From Nitrobacter vulgaris (GTDB lineage Bacteria; Pseudomonadota; Alphaproteobacteria; Rhizobiales; Xanthobacteraceae): a DNA stretch of 64,000 nt. The translations under genes were made by a program, and so were the position numbers. The notes beneath the pieces are model-generated. The model searched no databases. It saw only the letters and a list, made by a program, of their open reading frames with translations, and had not been told where the DNA came from. Shown here one piece after another: positions 33,599-42,608 of this stretch (positions within the stretch are counted from its first letter, which is position 1; each line of letters opens with the position of its first letter). The DNA lies in NCBI RefSeq assembly GCF_031453995.1, contig NZ_JAVDPZ010000005.1:124001-188000 (forward strand), read 5' to 3'.

Positions 33599-33868
33599 TT
33601 AGCTGGATTTTTTCTTTGGGACTTTCTGGCCTTTGCTGCGTGCCTTTGAAAGGCCGATGGCGATGGCCTGCTTGCGACTCTTCACCTTGCCGGCCTTGCC
33701 GCTGGGGCCGCTTTTCGTCACACCTTTCTTATAGCGGCGCATCTCCTTTCCAACCTCTTTTCCGGCGCCTTTCGAATAGCGACGCTTCTTGGTGGTCTGC
33801 TTAGATGGCTTGGTCGACTTCTTCGGGGTCTTCGTCTTTCTTTTTGAGGCTTTCGTCTTCTTTGCCAT
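33599..33868 (-). CDS. Lys-rich basic protein (DUF6496-like)
   Basis: 89 aa with about one third Lys. The first 40 residues (AKKTKASKRKTKTPKKSTK) resemble histone H1-like tails; the rest (GKEVGKEMRRYKKG, GKVKSRKQAIAIGLSKARSK, GQKVPKKKSS) fits the DUF6496 pattern. Likely binds DNA or RNA non-specifically. GGAG lies before ATG 33868; a start two codons earlier is possible. It lies 22 bases upstream of the 3' neighbour yihY start in the same direction, so the two may be cotranscribed. Confidence 0.75.
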   Translation of the reverse strand: MAKKTKASKRKTKTPKKSTKPSKQTTKKRRYSKGAGKEVGKEMRRYKKGVTKSGPSGKAGKVKSRKQAIAIGLSKARSKGQKVPKKKSS

Positions 33869-34117
33869 GGCCATCTCCAACTGATGCATTCGAGAACAAT
33901 GCGGGGAGGAGACGTGCGGTTCCTGCAATGAGAGCCGCGGAAAGCTGCCTATATGGAACGGGTAACCCCCGAGCAGGGCCGGAGGTAAGCCAGCGGCTCT
34001 GATCAACTGATTAGGAGCGCATTTATAAGCCCGTCCTGGCCTCCCAACTTCCGTTTGGAGGCTTCGTTCTTTCTGACGGGATCTCAAGCCGCACGCTCAT
34101 CGTCCAATGGGGCGTTA

Positions 34118-34142
34118 GGAACGTTCTGAGAAGCATGCAGTT
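34118..34142 (+). promoter_or_regulatory. sigma-EcfG-type promoter
   Basis: GGAAC at 34118-34122, 17 bases, GTT at 34140-34142, 27 bases ahead of the SDR gene. Confidence 0.65.
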
Positions 34143-34169
34143 GCCGAATGCATGCACCAGGAGCAGTTT

Positions 34170-34955
34170 ATGTCGGACAAGAACGGATTAGCGATTATTA
34201 CAGGCGCATCAACCGGTATCGGCCGGGAACTGGCGCGGTGTTGCGCGACCCATGGGTTCAGCTTGCTGATCGCCGCCGACGAGTCTGCGATCGAACAGGT
34301 TGCTAATGACCTGAGTACCGGTGGCGCTATGGTCGAGGCCGTTCAGGCTGATCTTGCTTCGGAGGATGGTATCGACAAACTTTATGCCGCAGTGAAGGGA
34401 CGACCTGTCAGCGCGCTTCTCGCTAACGCGGGGATTGGGCTCGGCCGTTCATTCCTCGATCAGGACTATGAGAGGGCACGGCGCGTGATTGACACAAACA
34501 TCGTGGGAACGACGTATTTGATCCATAAGATCGGGAACGACATGCGACGGCGCAATGCAGGCCGCATCCTGATCACAGGTTCAATCGCCGGCTTCGTACC
34601 TGGCAGTTTTCAGGCTGTTTATAACGGCAGCAAGTCGTTCCTCAATTCTTTCTCGTTTGCCTTGCGTGAGGAACTGAAAGATACGGGCATAACGGTTACT
34701 TGCCTCATGCCGGGCGCAACAGACACTGAATTTTTCAGGCGGGCTGACATGATGGATACCAAGGTCGGGACGGAAGAGAAGGATGATCCGACCGATGTTG
34801 CTAAGGCTGGCTTCGAGGCCATGATGAAGGGTGAAGGGGATGTCGTGAGCGGCTGGAAGAATAAGCTGCAGTCGTCCCTGGCGAACATCACGCCAGCTGA
34901 GACACTGGCGGAGCAGCACCGCAAAATGGCCCAGCCCGGTACGGCAGAACATTGA
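34170..34955 (+). CDS. Short-chain dehydrogenase/reductase
   Basis: 261 aa classical SDR. Cofactor motif TGASTGIG (about 11-18), NAG (about 90), catalytic Ser in ITGSIAG, and Y-x3-K in YNGSK. Asp rather than basic residues near the end of strand 2 (IAADESA) leaves NAD/NADP choice open. Substrate unknown. AGGAG lies seven bases before ATG 34170. It is followed 33 bases later by a zinc alcohol dehydrogenase, likely one operon under the upstream stress promoter. Confidence 0.88.
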   Translation: MSDKNGLAIITGASTGIGRELARCCATHGFSLLIAADESAIEQVANDLSTGGAMVEAVQADLASEDGIDKLYAAVKGRPVSALLANAGIGLGRSFLDQDYERARRVIDTNIVGTTYLIHKIGNDMRRRNAGRILITGSIAGFVPGSFQAVYNGSKSFLNSFSFALREELKDTGITVTCLMPGATDTEFFRRADMMDTKVGTEEKDDPTDVAKAGFEAMMKGEGDVVSGWKNKLQSSLANITPAETLAEQHRKMAQPGTAEH

Positions 34956-34988
34956 GCGAGACCTAGACGCTGGCAAAAGGCGGTGGCG

Positions 34989-36161
34989 ATGAAGGCGTTG
35001 ACTTGGCATGGCAAGAGCGACATTCGTTGCGAGAGCGTCCCCGACCCCGCCATTCGAGACGGGCGTGATGCAATTATTCGCGTCACCGCCTGCGCTATCT
35101 GCGGTTCTGATCTTCATATTTTCAACGGCATTATTCCGACGATGGAAAAGGGTGATGTCGTCGGTCACGAAACCATGGGAGAAGTTGTCGAGGTCGGTCG
35201 CGATAATAAGAAGCTGAAAATTGGCGATCGCGTGGTGGTGCCTTTTACCATCTCATGCGGTGAGTGCTTTTTCTGCAAGCGTGGCTTCTACTCCGGGTGC
35301 GAGCGGTCCAATCCGAACAAGAAGAAAGCGGAGGAGATGTGGGGCCATTCACCGGCCGGTTTGTTCGGGTACTCGCATCTTCTCGGCGGCTTTCCCGGCG
35401 GGCAGGCTGAGTACATGCGTGTTCCTTACGCCGACGTCGGTCCGATCAAGGTTCCAGATGGGCTCTCGGACGAGCAGGTTCTATTTCTATCCGACATTTT
35501 TCCGACAGGATTTATGGCTGCGGATTTTTGCGAACTAAAAGGTGGTGAGACGGTTGCAGTGTGGGGGTGCGGACCGGTCGGCCAGTTCGCCATCAAAAGC
35601 GCCTTCCTCCTTGGCGCCGAACGTGTCATCGCCATCGATACTGTTCCGGAGCGATTGCGGTTGGCTGAGGCTTCCGGTGCAATCGCGCTCGATTTTAGGA
35701 AAGATGATATTTACGATCGCATCCAGGATCTGACGGGCGGTCGAGGGGCAGATGCTTGCATCGACGCGGTTGGTACCGAGCCCGACACTGGGTCTGGGTT
35801 CGATGCAGTCGTTGACCGCATCAAGGTGGCGACTTTCATGGGGACCGATCGCCCTCACGTGCTTCGGCAAGCGATCCAATGCTGCCGCAATTTCGGCGTG
35901 GTTTCAATTGTGGGCGTTTACGGTGGGTTCGTTGATAAGATACCCATGGGATCGGCGATTAATCGCGGCCTCACATTCCGAATGGCTCAGACCCCGGTTC
36001 AGCATTATCTTCCTCAGCTTCTCGATCGCATTCAACAGGGCGAGATTGATCCCTCATTTGTAATCACTCATCGCGCAACGCTTGCCGACGGACCGAAGCT
36101 CTACGAGACGTTTCGCGACAAGGCCGACGGGTGCATTAAAGTGGTGCTGAGGCCATCTTGA
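34989..36161 (+). CDS. Zinc-dependent alcohol dehydrogenase (formaldehyde-DH-like)
   Basis: 390 aa medium-chain dehydrogenase. Catalytic zinc ligands are C36 in AICGSDLH and H in GHETMG; structural zinc ligands lie in CGECFFCKRGFYSGC. The nucleotide-binding motif is WGCGPVG (about 188). The long form and the GHSPAGLFGYSHL segment resemble the glutathione-independent formaldehyde dehydrogenase-like group. ATG 34989 is preferred to GTG 34983. It probably oxidises alcohols or aldehydes made under stress together with the SDR. Confidence 0.88.
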   Translation: MKALTWHGKSDIRCESVPDPAIRDGRDAIIRVTACAICGSDLHIFNGIIPTMEKGDVVGHETMGEVVEVGRDNKKLKIGDRVVVPFTISCGECFFCKRGFYSGCERSNPNKKKAEEMWGHSPAGLFGYSHLLGGFPGGQAEYMRVPYADVGPIKVPDGLSDEQVLFLSDIFPTGFMAADFCELKGGETVAVWGCGPVGQFAIKSAFLLGAERVIAIDTVPERLRLAEASGAIALDFRKDDIYDRIQDLTGGRGADACIDAVGTEPDTGSGFDAVVDRIKVATFMGTDRPHVLRQAIQCCRNFGVVSIVGVYGGFVDKIPMGSAINRGLTFRMAQTPVQHYLPQLLDRIQQGEIDPSFVITHRATLADGPKLYETFRDKADGCIKVVLRPS

Positions 36162-36381
36162 GCTCTACCCGCAGATTGCAACTATTGCTTACGTTCAGGA
36201 CTCAAAGAGATCAAACCCAGTCAGTGCAAATTTTGGTTTCACTACTAGATCCTGTCAGAAATCCGAACCCGCCGCGAGGCAAACGTCGGCGGAGGCGCAA
36301 GGATCCGCTGGCGTTTCATTCTGACCTCTGCCGGCGACGAATTGGATCTTACCGACGAGGTCGAACGTTGAATGTCTGCTG

Positions 36382-37665
36382 ATGCCTCTGGATAAAGCAC
36401 AAGTGGAAACCACCGAAGAATATCTGGATAGGAAACGAAAGGAGATTGCGCTCCTCAACAATTGCCTTACTAGGCCTCTGTGTCTCGGACCGCCCCGCTC
36501 GCCAAACGACGTCGTTGAGCAAAAATTTCAGCTTACGGCGGCACTGCGGGCTCAGCACGACTTTGGTAACTGGAGAGCGACAGAGACATCCTGGTCGCAC
36601 AGGCCATGTGTCGCGGGTCCATTCGAGTTCAACTATGATTACCAGCGCGCGGACCTCGGCGTAGACGGTCCCTCTTTCTATGAATTGGACGAGATATCTG
36701 TAGCCTCGACAATATACACCGCGTCTGGGATGGCTGCGATCACCGCGCTCTTGCTTGCTACGAGTCACGTCTGGCGCAAAGCAGACATCTTGATCTCACC
36801 GGGCTCGTACTCAGAAACGATTGAATTGATCCAAGGGTATGCACGTCATTTGCGGACCGTTGAGCTGACGGATGAGAATCTCGTCAGACAGCAAGGGTCG
36901 CCGAAATTTCTTTTGCTCGATTCTTGTGTACCGGCCTGGTCCTTTAAAGCCGCGCTTTATGCTCTGAATTCCTCGGTCGACCTTTTGATTTTCGACACTA
37001 CCTGCTTTGCCGGCGGCTCTGCAATGATGCGGCGCGTTTTGCGACAAGCAAAGCGGTCGGACATTCCTGTCGTGCTTGTTCGGAGCCATACAAAACTGGA
37101 CTCGCTGGGGGTAGAGTATGGCCGCCTGGGGTCGATTGCTTTTATAAACGCCGAAGGCCGTGCTTGTGGGTCGGAACTTCATCGGCTGTTCATCGAAACC
37201 CAAACAGCGGTAAGGCTATTTGGAGGGGCTGCGCTTCCCGACCATTTTCCCCCGTATGTTGGAAATCCACCTTTCCGATCATTGACGCGCTGGAGGGTAG
37301 CATCAATTCTGAGCAACGGCCGCCGAAGTTCCCGTTATTTCCGTACGGCTCTCAATGGTTCGGAAGCGGAGCTCCGGTTTGTTCACGGCCTCTATGTTAC
37401 TTTAGGTTCCGAGCGACTTGTTGATGAAGCTGCCGCCCGTAAAGCCGCCACCGAGATGAGTGGACATCTCGGTCAAGCTGGCCTTCCTATCCGTCACGCG
37501 GGAAGCTTTGGTTTTGATTTTGCGACAACGGAATGGGCACAAGACACAATTGCCAAGAGGTATGTCGTTCGTCTTGCGGTGCCAGATTTGCCGACCGTCC
37601 TGTGGGACGATCTGACCAAAGCGATTTCTCAATGGTGGCGATCCAACCAACTTGGAAGCGGATAG
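36382..37665 (+). CDS. PLP-fold (Cys/Met-metabolism-like) protein of unknown substrate
   Basis: 427 aa. The chain has fold-type I PLP features: TASGMAAITALLL (about 113, phosphate-binding region), FDTTCFAGG (about 211, the Asp that pairs with the pyridine N), and VRSHTKLDSLGVEYGRLGSI (about 235), where K241 fits the PLP lysine. The N-terminal 100 residues (PNDVVEQKF ... DFGNWRATETSWSHRPC) are not part of the usual enzyme and are unknown to me. ATG 36382 has a weak ribosome site. An inactivated partial copy lies at 9388-9639. No biosynthetic neighbours. Confidence 0.7.
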   Translation: MPLDKAQVETTEEYLDRKRKEIALLNNCLTRPLCLGPPRSPNDVVEQKFQLTAALRAQHDFGNWRATETSWSHRPCVAGPFEFNYDYQRADLGVDGPSFYELDEISVASTIYTASGMAAITALLLATSHVWRKADILISPGSYSETIELIQGYARHLRTVELTDENLVRQQGSPKFLLLDSCVPAWSFKAALYALNSSVDLLIFDTTCFAGGSAMMRRVLRQAKRSDIPVVLVRSHTKLDSLGVEYGRLGSIAFINAEGRACGSELHRLFIETQTAVRLFGGAALPDHFPPYVGNPPFRSLTRWRVASILSNGRRSSRYFRTALNGSEAELRFVHGLYVTLGSERLVDEAAARKAATEMSGHLGQAGLPIRHAGSFGFDFATTEWAQDTIAKRYVVRLAVPDLPTVLWDDLTKAISQWWRSNQLGSG

Positions 37666-37870
37666 CCGTCTCAAGTATCTCAAATGGGGCGGCTTGCGCC
37701 CTATCTCCCGCCCCATACCGCCGGAACGGCGCGCCTCAATGTCTTCCGGGAAGCCATTCGATCTTCCGGACTGTTCGGGCCGTCTGCCAGCAAATTTGGC
37801 GGTACGGTTCAGCCGCGCTTAAGCAGTTTAGCTAACCTCGAGAGTGAACCGTACCACTTACAGCGTTGCG

Positions 37871-38827
37871 TTACGCCGCCGTTCTTTTTTTCGCCATTGC
37901 TTCGGCTTCGTCCATATCTTCCGCGCCACCCTTATCGCCGTCAGTGACCTTTCCTGCGCCAGGACCAGCGCCCAAATCGGCTCCGGTCTTGGGGTCGCCG
38001 CCTTGCTGCGACATTGTGCGCGTCGCAAGTGCCTTGAGCGCTGTCGTGTCAATCGAACTGAGCTGAACGGTAGCATCGCCATCACCCCCGTCTGCGGGAA
38101 GTGCTGCTTCCAAATCATCCACCCGGTCCCACTGCTTACCGCTGTTCCAGGGGCCATTCTGCTCGACGCCGCCTTGCGAAGTGTTTACGTAGGTATCCGC
38201 GAACGGTTTGAGTCCGGGCAGCTTACCGGGTGGAAAGTTGTCCGCGATGGCATAGAGCGCCTTCTCGAATGACTTTTGGTGGGCGATTTCCCGGGTCATC
38301 AAAAAGCCCAGCGCATCCTTAATGCCAGGGTCATCTGTTAAATTGATCAGTCGCTCGTAGACAATCTTGGCTCGGCTTTCAGCCGCAATGTTCGAGCGCA
38401 AGTCGCATGTGGGATCCCCACGGCTGTCGATATAAGCTGCAGTCCATGGTACCCCAGAGGAGTTCGTCAGGGCGGGTCCACCGCCATAAAGAAGCGACTG
38501 TGTATGGCTATTCCCACCCTTGGTGAGGGACAAATAGAGCTCGGCCTCCTTCATGCTGCCCTCGGAAATCTGCGCCTTGGCGCCCTTGTTAAGCATGGCA
38601 ACGATGGAACCAATCACCTCGAGATGACTGAGCTCTTCGGTGGCGATATCAAGAAGCATGTCCTTGCGGCCCGGATCGTCTTCTCCCAAACCTTGCGTGA
38701 AATAGCGCATCGCGGCTGCGAGCTCACCGTCCGGACCGCCGAATTGTTCGAGCATAAATGAGCCGAGCACCGGGTTTGGTTCCGAAACGCGGACAGTATA
38801 TTGTAGCCGCTTATTGTGCATGAACAT
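37871..38827 (-). CDS. Manganese catalase
   Basis: 318 aa non-heme catalase, breaking down hydrogen peroxide with a di-manganese centre. Ligand motifs: GELAAAMRY (E35), ATEELSHLEV (E65, H68), NIAAESRAKI, TREIAHQKSFEKAL (Glu and His). A Gly/Asp-rich tail (about 245-318, GAGPGAGKVTDGDKGG) follows the four-helix core, as in other soil bacterial forms. GGAGAAG lies seven bases before ATG 38827. A consensus stress promoter is 31 bases upstream. Single gene. Confidence 0.93.
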   Translation of the reverse strand: MFMHNKRLQYTVRVSEPNPVLGSFMLEQFGGPDGELAAAMRYFTQGLGEDDPGRKDMLLDIATEELSHLEVIGSIVAMLNKGAKAQISEGSMKEAELYLSLTKGGNSHTQSLLYGGGPALTNSSGVPWTAAYIDSRGDPTCDLRSNIAAESRAKIVYERLINLTDDPGIKDALGFLMTREIAHQKSFEKALYAIADNFPPGKLPGLKPFADTYVNTSQGGVEQNGPWNSGKQWDRVDDLEAALPADGGDGDATVQLSSIDTTALKALATRTMSQQGGDPKTGADLGAGPGAGKVTDGDKGGAEDMDEAEAMAKKRTAA

Positions 38828-38857
38828 TCATCTTCTCCGTTGGTTTTGCCTACAACG

Positions 38858-38882
38858 AACCTGCTGTTCATGAACCCGTTCC
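38858..38882 (-). promoter_or_regulatory. sigma-EcfG-type promoter of Mn catalase
   Basis: Minus strand GGAAC at 38882-38878, 17 bases, GTT at 38860-38858. Confidence 0.7.
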
Positions 38883-39088
38883 TAAAAAAAACTTGGACTT
38901 GAACCACCTTGCTTCGGTAGTGGCGTTTTGCGTGCGCATAGCCAACGGGAACGACTATGAGGTCGACGACAAGTCGAAGTTCTGAAAAGAGGTCTCGCGT
39001 CCGTAGAAAGTCGGAAAGCCTTAAGCACGTCGAAAGTGGCTATTTCATCGCTAATCCTGTCCAAATGGCAACGAGGAGGGGCGCGTCA

Positions 39089-39113
39089 GGAACTTTGACT
39101 ACCGCGTGAAGTT
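39089..39113 (+). promoter_or_regulatory. sigma-EcfG-type promoter of topoisomerase IB
   Basis: GGAAC at 39089-39093, 17 bases, GTT at 39111-39113, 28 bases ahead of the gene start. Confidence 0.65.
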
Positions 39114-39141
39114 TCTGCTGTAGGAAACTAAGGGGAAAACC

Positions 39142-40266
39142 TTGTTCGCAGCCGCGGCCGAGCAGGCGATCGTCGATCCTAAGGATGCAGCGGAGTCGGC
39201 CGGGCTGAGATATGTCTCAGACGGGAAGCCCGGTATACGGCGGCGCAGATCGGGCAAAGGATTCTGCTACACTCGTGCTGACGGCTCCAGGCTCACAGAG
39301 GCAAATGCGCTCGGTCGCATCAAGTCGCTCGCAATTCCGCCGGCTTGGACTGACGTGTGGATTTGTCCGTTTGCGTATGGGCATATTCAAGCGACGGGCC
39401 GCGACGCGAAAGGCAGGAAGCAGTATCGCTACCACCAGCGTTTCCGTGAGGTGCGCGAGAGCACTAAATTCGAACACGTGGTGGCGTTTGCTGAGGCTCT
39501 GCCTGGGATTCGAGCCCAGATTCGCGAGCACATGGCATGTCGGGGACTCCGGCGAGAGAAAATTCTTGCTACGGTCGTATACCTTCTCGAAACCACTCTT
39601 ATCCGCGTCGGCAACGATGACTATGCGAAGCAAAACAATAGCTATGGTCTAACCACGCTGAAGACCCGCCACGCGACGGTGGAGGGCAACGAAGTCCGCT
39701 TCCGATTTATCGGTAAGAGTGGCAAGCAGTGGTCGCTGCGCGTGAGAAACCGGCGCATCGCAAAAATCATCAGGGCCTGCCAGGAGCTTCCTGGCCAAGA
39801 GTTATTGCAGTACCTGGATGAAGATGGGAAGCCGCAGGACGTGACCTCAGGCGACGTCAACGAGTATCTGAAGGAGATCACCGGACGGAACATTACGGCA
39901 AAGGATTTTCGGACTTGGGCTGGTACCGTCCTTGCAGCAATGGCCCTGAATGAGGTGAAGGCCTTCGACAGTGCGGCCCAGGCCAAGCGCAACCTTCGCT
40001 CCGCAATTGAGAACGTGGCGGCGCGCTTGGGCAACACCCCGACCATCTGTCGCAAATGTTACGTGCATCCCGAGGTGCTGACATCATATCTCGACGGTAA
40101 CCTCGTGCTTGAAATCAAAAAGGCGGTCGAGAACGAGTTGCGGGACGAGTTGGACGGCCTCAAGCCGGAGGAGGCAGCGGTTCTAGCTATGTTACGGGGG
40201 CGATTAGCCCGTGAACTCTCAGGCAATCGGCTCGCGAACAATCGCGTGAGCACGAACGCTGCCTAG
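39142..40266 (+). CDS. DNA topoisomerase IB (poxvirus/eukaryote-like)
   Basis: 374 aa enzyme that relaxes supercoils by nicking one strand through a 3'-phosphotyrosine link. The N-terminal DNA clamp (IRRRRSGKGFCY ... IPPAWTDVWICP) and catalytic domain are both present: LIRVGNDDYA (catalytic Arg), FIGKSGK (catalytic Lys), then CRKCYVHPEV with nucleophile Y307. Start is TTG 39142 after AAGGGGAAAA. Common in Rhizobiales as a stress-induced accessory enzyme. Single gene. Confidence 0.92.
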   Translation: MFAAAAEQAIVDPKDAAESAGLRYVSDGKPGIRRRRSGKGFCYTRADGSRLTEANALGRIKSLAIPPAWTDVWICPFAYGHIQATGRDAKGRKQYRYHQRFREVRESTKFEHVVAFAEALPGIRAQIREHMACRGLRREKILATVVYLLETTLIRVGNDDYAKQNNSYGLTTLKTRHATVEGNEVRFRFIGKSGKQWSLRVRNRRIAKIIRACQELPGQELLQYLDEDGKPQDVTSGDVNEYLKEITGRNITAKDFRTWAGTVLAAMALNEVKAFDSAAQAKRNLRSAIENVAARLGNTPTICRKCYVHPEVLTSYLDGNLVLEIKKAVENELRDELDGLKPEEAAVLAMLRGRLARELSGNRLANNRVSTNAA

Positions 40267-40382
40267 CCATAGGGTGAGGCGATTATTTGCCGCAGAACTG
40301 GTTAGCAGACGAATAGGGTTACCCAGTAAGGTTAGTCCCTTCGTAAAATTGCTCGCTCAATTCCATCCGTTAATCTGTCGTG

Positions 40383-40556
40383 ATGTTCGTTCATGACAAA
40401 GGCGCAAACCGAAAGATCATGCTTGTAGGTCTGCTATTCTGCGCCGTCTTTGTCCTCGTCAGTCTTTTCGTCCGGCCGTAAGTTGGGAATGACAGCGTAC
40501 TTATCAAGGCTGACCGCCTCACGTTGACGGCTGGAAAACTTGTCACTGCACATTAG
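40383..40556 (+). pseudogene. Small membrane protein with in-frame TAA
   Basis: ATG 40383 reads MFVHDKGANRKIMLVGLLFC, a membrane helix to FVRP, then TAA (40479-40481), then in the same frame VGNDSVLIKADRLTLTAGKL ending at 40556. From memory, intact Bradyrhizobium relatives read RPQ at this place and continue to a KADKL--TAGK end, so CAA to TAA is the likely change. The 57-residue product would be single-pass. Confidence 0.55.
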
Positions 40557-40952
40557 TGCTGGGCCGTATTCCATCCGCCGACGCGAACATCACATTTTCC
40601 GCGTCGCATGTGGAGTATCGCGATGGTCCGTACCCCGAAAGACCTTGCCGATTGGATGGCGGCCAGGCGCCGGCAGGTAAAGGCCGATGACGGCTATGCG
40701 GGGGAGCCTTCACACAGTTAGGGGAGCAAGCTCGCCGGGTGGCGGGGTGCTTCAGGACCGTTGGCATGCAAGATTAACAGCTTGCGCCGCTATAATGTCA
40801 GCAGGCTGATCTACCGCCCATAGTCGCTATCAGAACGGGCTGCCACGCAGTCCCGTAGGAACGTTGTTGGAGCGGCTGGGAGTTGTTGAATGTTCGTCAT
40901 GGACCTGACCATTCAAAGTTCTGGCTGACGCAAGTGTGAAACGGAGTGTGCA
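40557..40952. other. Gap with one weak small ORF
   Basis: A 32-codon frame at 40623-40721 (MVRTPKDLADWMAARRRQVK) has reasonable composition but a poor ribosome site. A GGAAC at 40859 has no -10 at the right distance. The promoter of the glycine-rich gene at 40953 must lie here. Confidence 0.35.
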
Positions 40953-41402
40953 ATGCGCAAGAAAGTACTGGCCATCCTAAGTGGCGTGGCAATCGTTGCA
41001 TCGACTCTTGCTCTGGTGCCGAATGAGGCGGCAGCGCAGAGAGGAGGAGGATTCCGCGGTGGCGGATTTGGAGGCGGTGGTTTTCGCGGCGGCGGATTCG
41101 GCGGTTTTCGGGGCGGCGGATTTGGAATGAGGATGCCCGGCGGATTTAGAGGCGGGTTCGCCGGCGGCGGGTTCAGGCGCGTGGGCTGGGCGGGCAGAGG
41201 TTGGGGCGGCGGAGGATGGCGACGCGGCGGCTGGGGATGGGGCTTCCCCGTTGCGGTAGGGTTCGGTGGCTTGGGATGGGGCGGTGGTTGGGGCTATCCC
41301 TATGGTGGCTGGGGCTGGGGCGGCGGCCCGTATGGCTATGGGAATTATGGTTGTGGGGGGTGGGGCGGGTACGGCTGCTACCAGCCCTATGGTTGGTATT
41401 GA
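40953..41402 (+). CDS. Secreted glycine-rich protein (FRGGGFGG type)
   Basis: 149 aa. A Sec signal peptide (about 1-28, ending NEAAA before QRGGG) and then about 120 residues dominated by Gly with Phe, Arg, Trp and Tyr (FRGGGFGG, WGWGGG, YGYGNYG). Role unknown; such proteins may be surface or stress-related. A second one of different sequence is at 47964-48401. A strong terminator follows 110 bases later. Confidence 0.8.
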   Translation: MRKKVLAILSGVAIVASTLALVPNEAAAQRGGGFRGGGFGGGGFRGGGFGGFRGGGFGMRMPGGFRGGFAGGGFRRVGWAGRGWGGGGWRRGGWGWGFPVAVGFGGLGWGGGWGYPYGGWGWGGGPYGYGNYGCGGWGGYGCYQPYGWY

Positions 41403-41512
41403 CATGGAGACGTGAGAGCCCGCTTCAGCTTCACTACGCCCCAAACGAAGTCTCTGTCTGGAAACAGGTGAACATGGGCTAGCGGTCACCCCACGCGCTT
41501 GCTTGCGAATTC

Positions 41513-41534
41513 AAACCCCGCTCCGGCGGGGTTT
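41513..41534 (+). terminator. Strong rho-independent terminator
   Basis: 9 bp stem AAACCCCGC / GCGGGGTTT with TCCG loop, then TTTATTT. It sits between convergent genes and directly abuts the stop of the minus-strand gene. Confidence 0.85.
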
Positions 41535-41765
41535 TTATTTCCGCATCGGCAGCGCCTTCTCCACGATCGCTTGGATCATCTTTAAGTGCTGCTGCACTGT
41601 GGCCATATCGATACTGTCCTGCGCGGCGCGGGAAAGTGTCTTGATATGATGCAAGGCTTCAACGGGATCGAGGGCGGGCTCTTTATCTTTCTGTGGGGAG
41701 GGCGTTTCTAGCCCCCGCGCCTTCATCAGACTTTTGATGTGAACTAAGGCCTTTCGCTTGTTCAT
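41535..41765 (-). CDS. Small helical hypothetical protein
   Basis: 76 aa, Lys-rich and helical, with an internal repeat-like pair: ALVHIKSLMKA near the start and ALHHIKTLSRA near residue 37, so it may be two copies of one helical hairpin. Ends KALPMRK. GAGGGGG precedes ATG 41765. No known family. Confidence 0.65.
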   Translation of the reverse strand: MNKRKALVHIKSLMKARGLETPSPQKDKEPALDPVEALHHIKTLSRAAQDSIDMATVQQHLKMIQAIVEKALPMRK

Positions 41766-41905
41766 CGCCCCCTCGCGCGGTTCCTTTCAACACTTCAGTA
41801 CTTTAAATTTCGCTCCCTCGACCGCCGTGATCTACTTATTGAAACGTCACTCTGATCCCCTCGGCTACGCTAACTGCATCGTAGTTAGGCTTCCCCGTAA
41901 GCGGA

Positions 41906-42253
41906 TCAATTTGAAGCTACATTTTTCGCCTTACCAAGCTCCGATTGAAGCTGCGCGATTTTCAGTTCGAATTCACGAGACTGTCTTTTGTCGCTCCGCC
42001 AAGCCAACCACAGCGTCGAGACGGTACTTACTGTAGTTAGCAAAAAGGTGGCTACAGCGAGGAAAAATTGCTTAGTTTCGGAAAAACTGTCGAGTTGTTG
42101 AGAAGGTGGAGAAACCGGAGGAGGTGGGGCATGTGGGGTTGAACCCCACATGTAGGGCCAAGTCTCAATAGCTATCAGACCTGAAAAAAACAGAAGGCAA
42201 AGGGCGGGAAGAAGCGACAGACCAATCAACAAACTTGTCTTGAACCTACGCAT
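41906..42253 (-). CDS. Small two-helix membrane protein
   Basis: 115 aa from ATG 42253. Helix one (about 6-28, LLIGLSLLPALCLLFFSGLI), a periplasmic Pro-rich loop, helix two (about 62-82), then a cytoplasmic coiled coil (QSREFELKIAQLQSELGKAK). Unknown function. GGGAAG lies ahead of the start; an in-frame start at 42289 is less likely. Confidence 0.55.
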   Translation of the reverse strand: MRRFKTSLLIGLSLLPALCLLFFSGLIAIETWPYMWGSTPHAPPPPVSPPSQQLDSFSETKQFFLAVATFLLTTVSTVSTLWLAWRSDKRQSREFELKIAQLQSELGKAKNVASN

Positions 42254-42316
42254 TCGGTCGCTTCCCCACTTTCCATTAGTTGGCGCCAAACTGCTTTTTC
42301 AACGCTGAGATCGCTT

Positions 42317-42523
42317 TCAATCCCTCTTCGGCGGAGTGCCCTCGCCAGCCTCACGAGCCAGCCGCAGCGCCTTCATGCGCTCGCGGTTGTTGGCAAACGC
42401 CTCTGCCGCTTTCTCGTGCTCGGCCATAGCCACGCGTGCGTCTGCTTCCTTGATCGCCTTGCGGGCTTGCTTCTCCTCTTTCGAACGGGGCTCAGACCTT
42501 TTGAACCAATCGGGCGCCTTCAT
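42317..42523 (-). CDS. Small charged helical protein
   Basis: 68 aa, nearly all helix (SKEEKQARKAIKEADARVAM ... NNRERMKALRLAREAGEG), Lys/Glu/Ala-rich, a likely coiled coil. AAGGGA precedes ATG 42523. No family recognised. Confidence 0.6.
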   Translation of the reverse strand: MKAPDWFKRSEPRSKEEKQARKAIKEADARVAMAEHEKAAEAFANNRERMKALRLAREAGEGTPPKRD

Positions 42524-42608
42524 CTTATTTCCCTTCTTCAGTCCAAGCGTGACCAGGCGACGGCTGGCGCTGCGCGGCGGTCATGAATTCATCGAGATCC
42601 AGATCACC

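Noticed and set aside
25667..40556. Stop-codon reassignment (TAA read as an amino acid)
   Set aside because: Three genes have in-frame TAA, but many intact genes here end with TAA, and the implied residues differ (Tyr, probably Gln). Point mutations or read errors are simpler.
40859..40890. EcfG promoter before the glycine-rich gene at 40953
   Set aside because: GGAAC is present, but the nearest GTT is at 19 bases, outside the allowed spacing.
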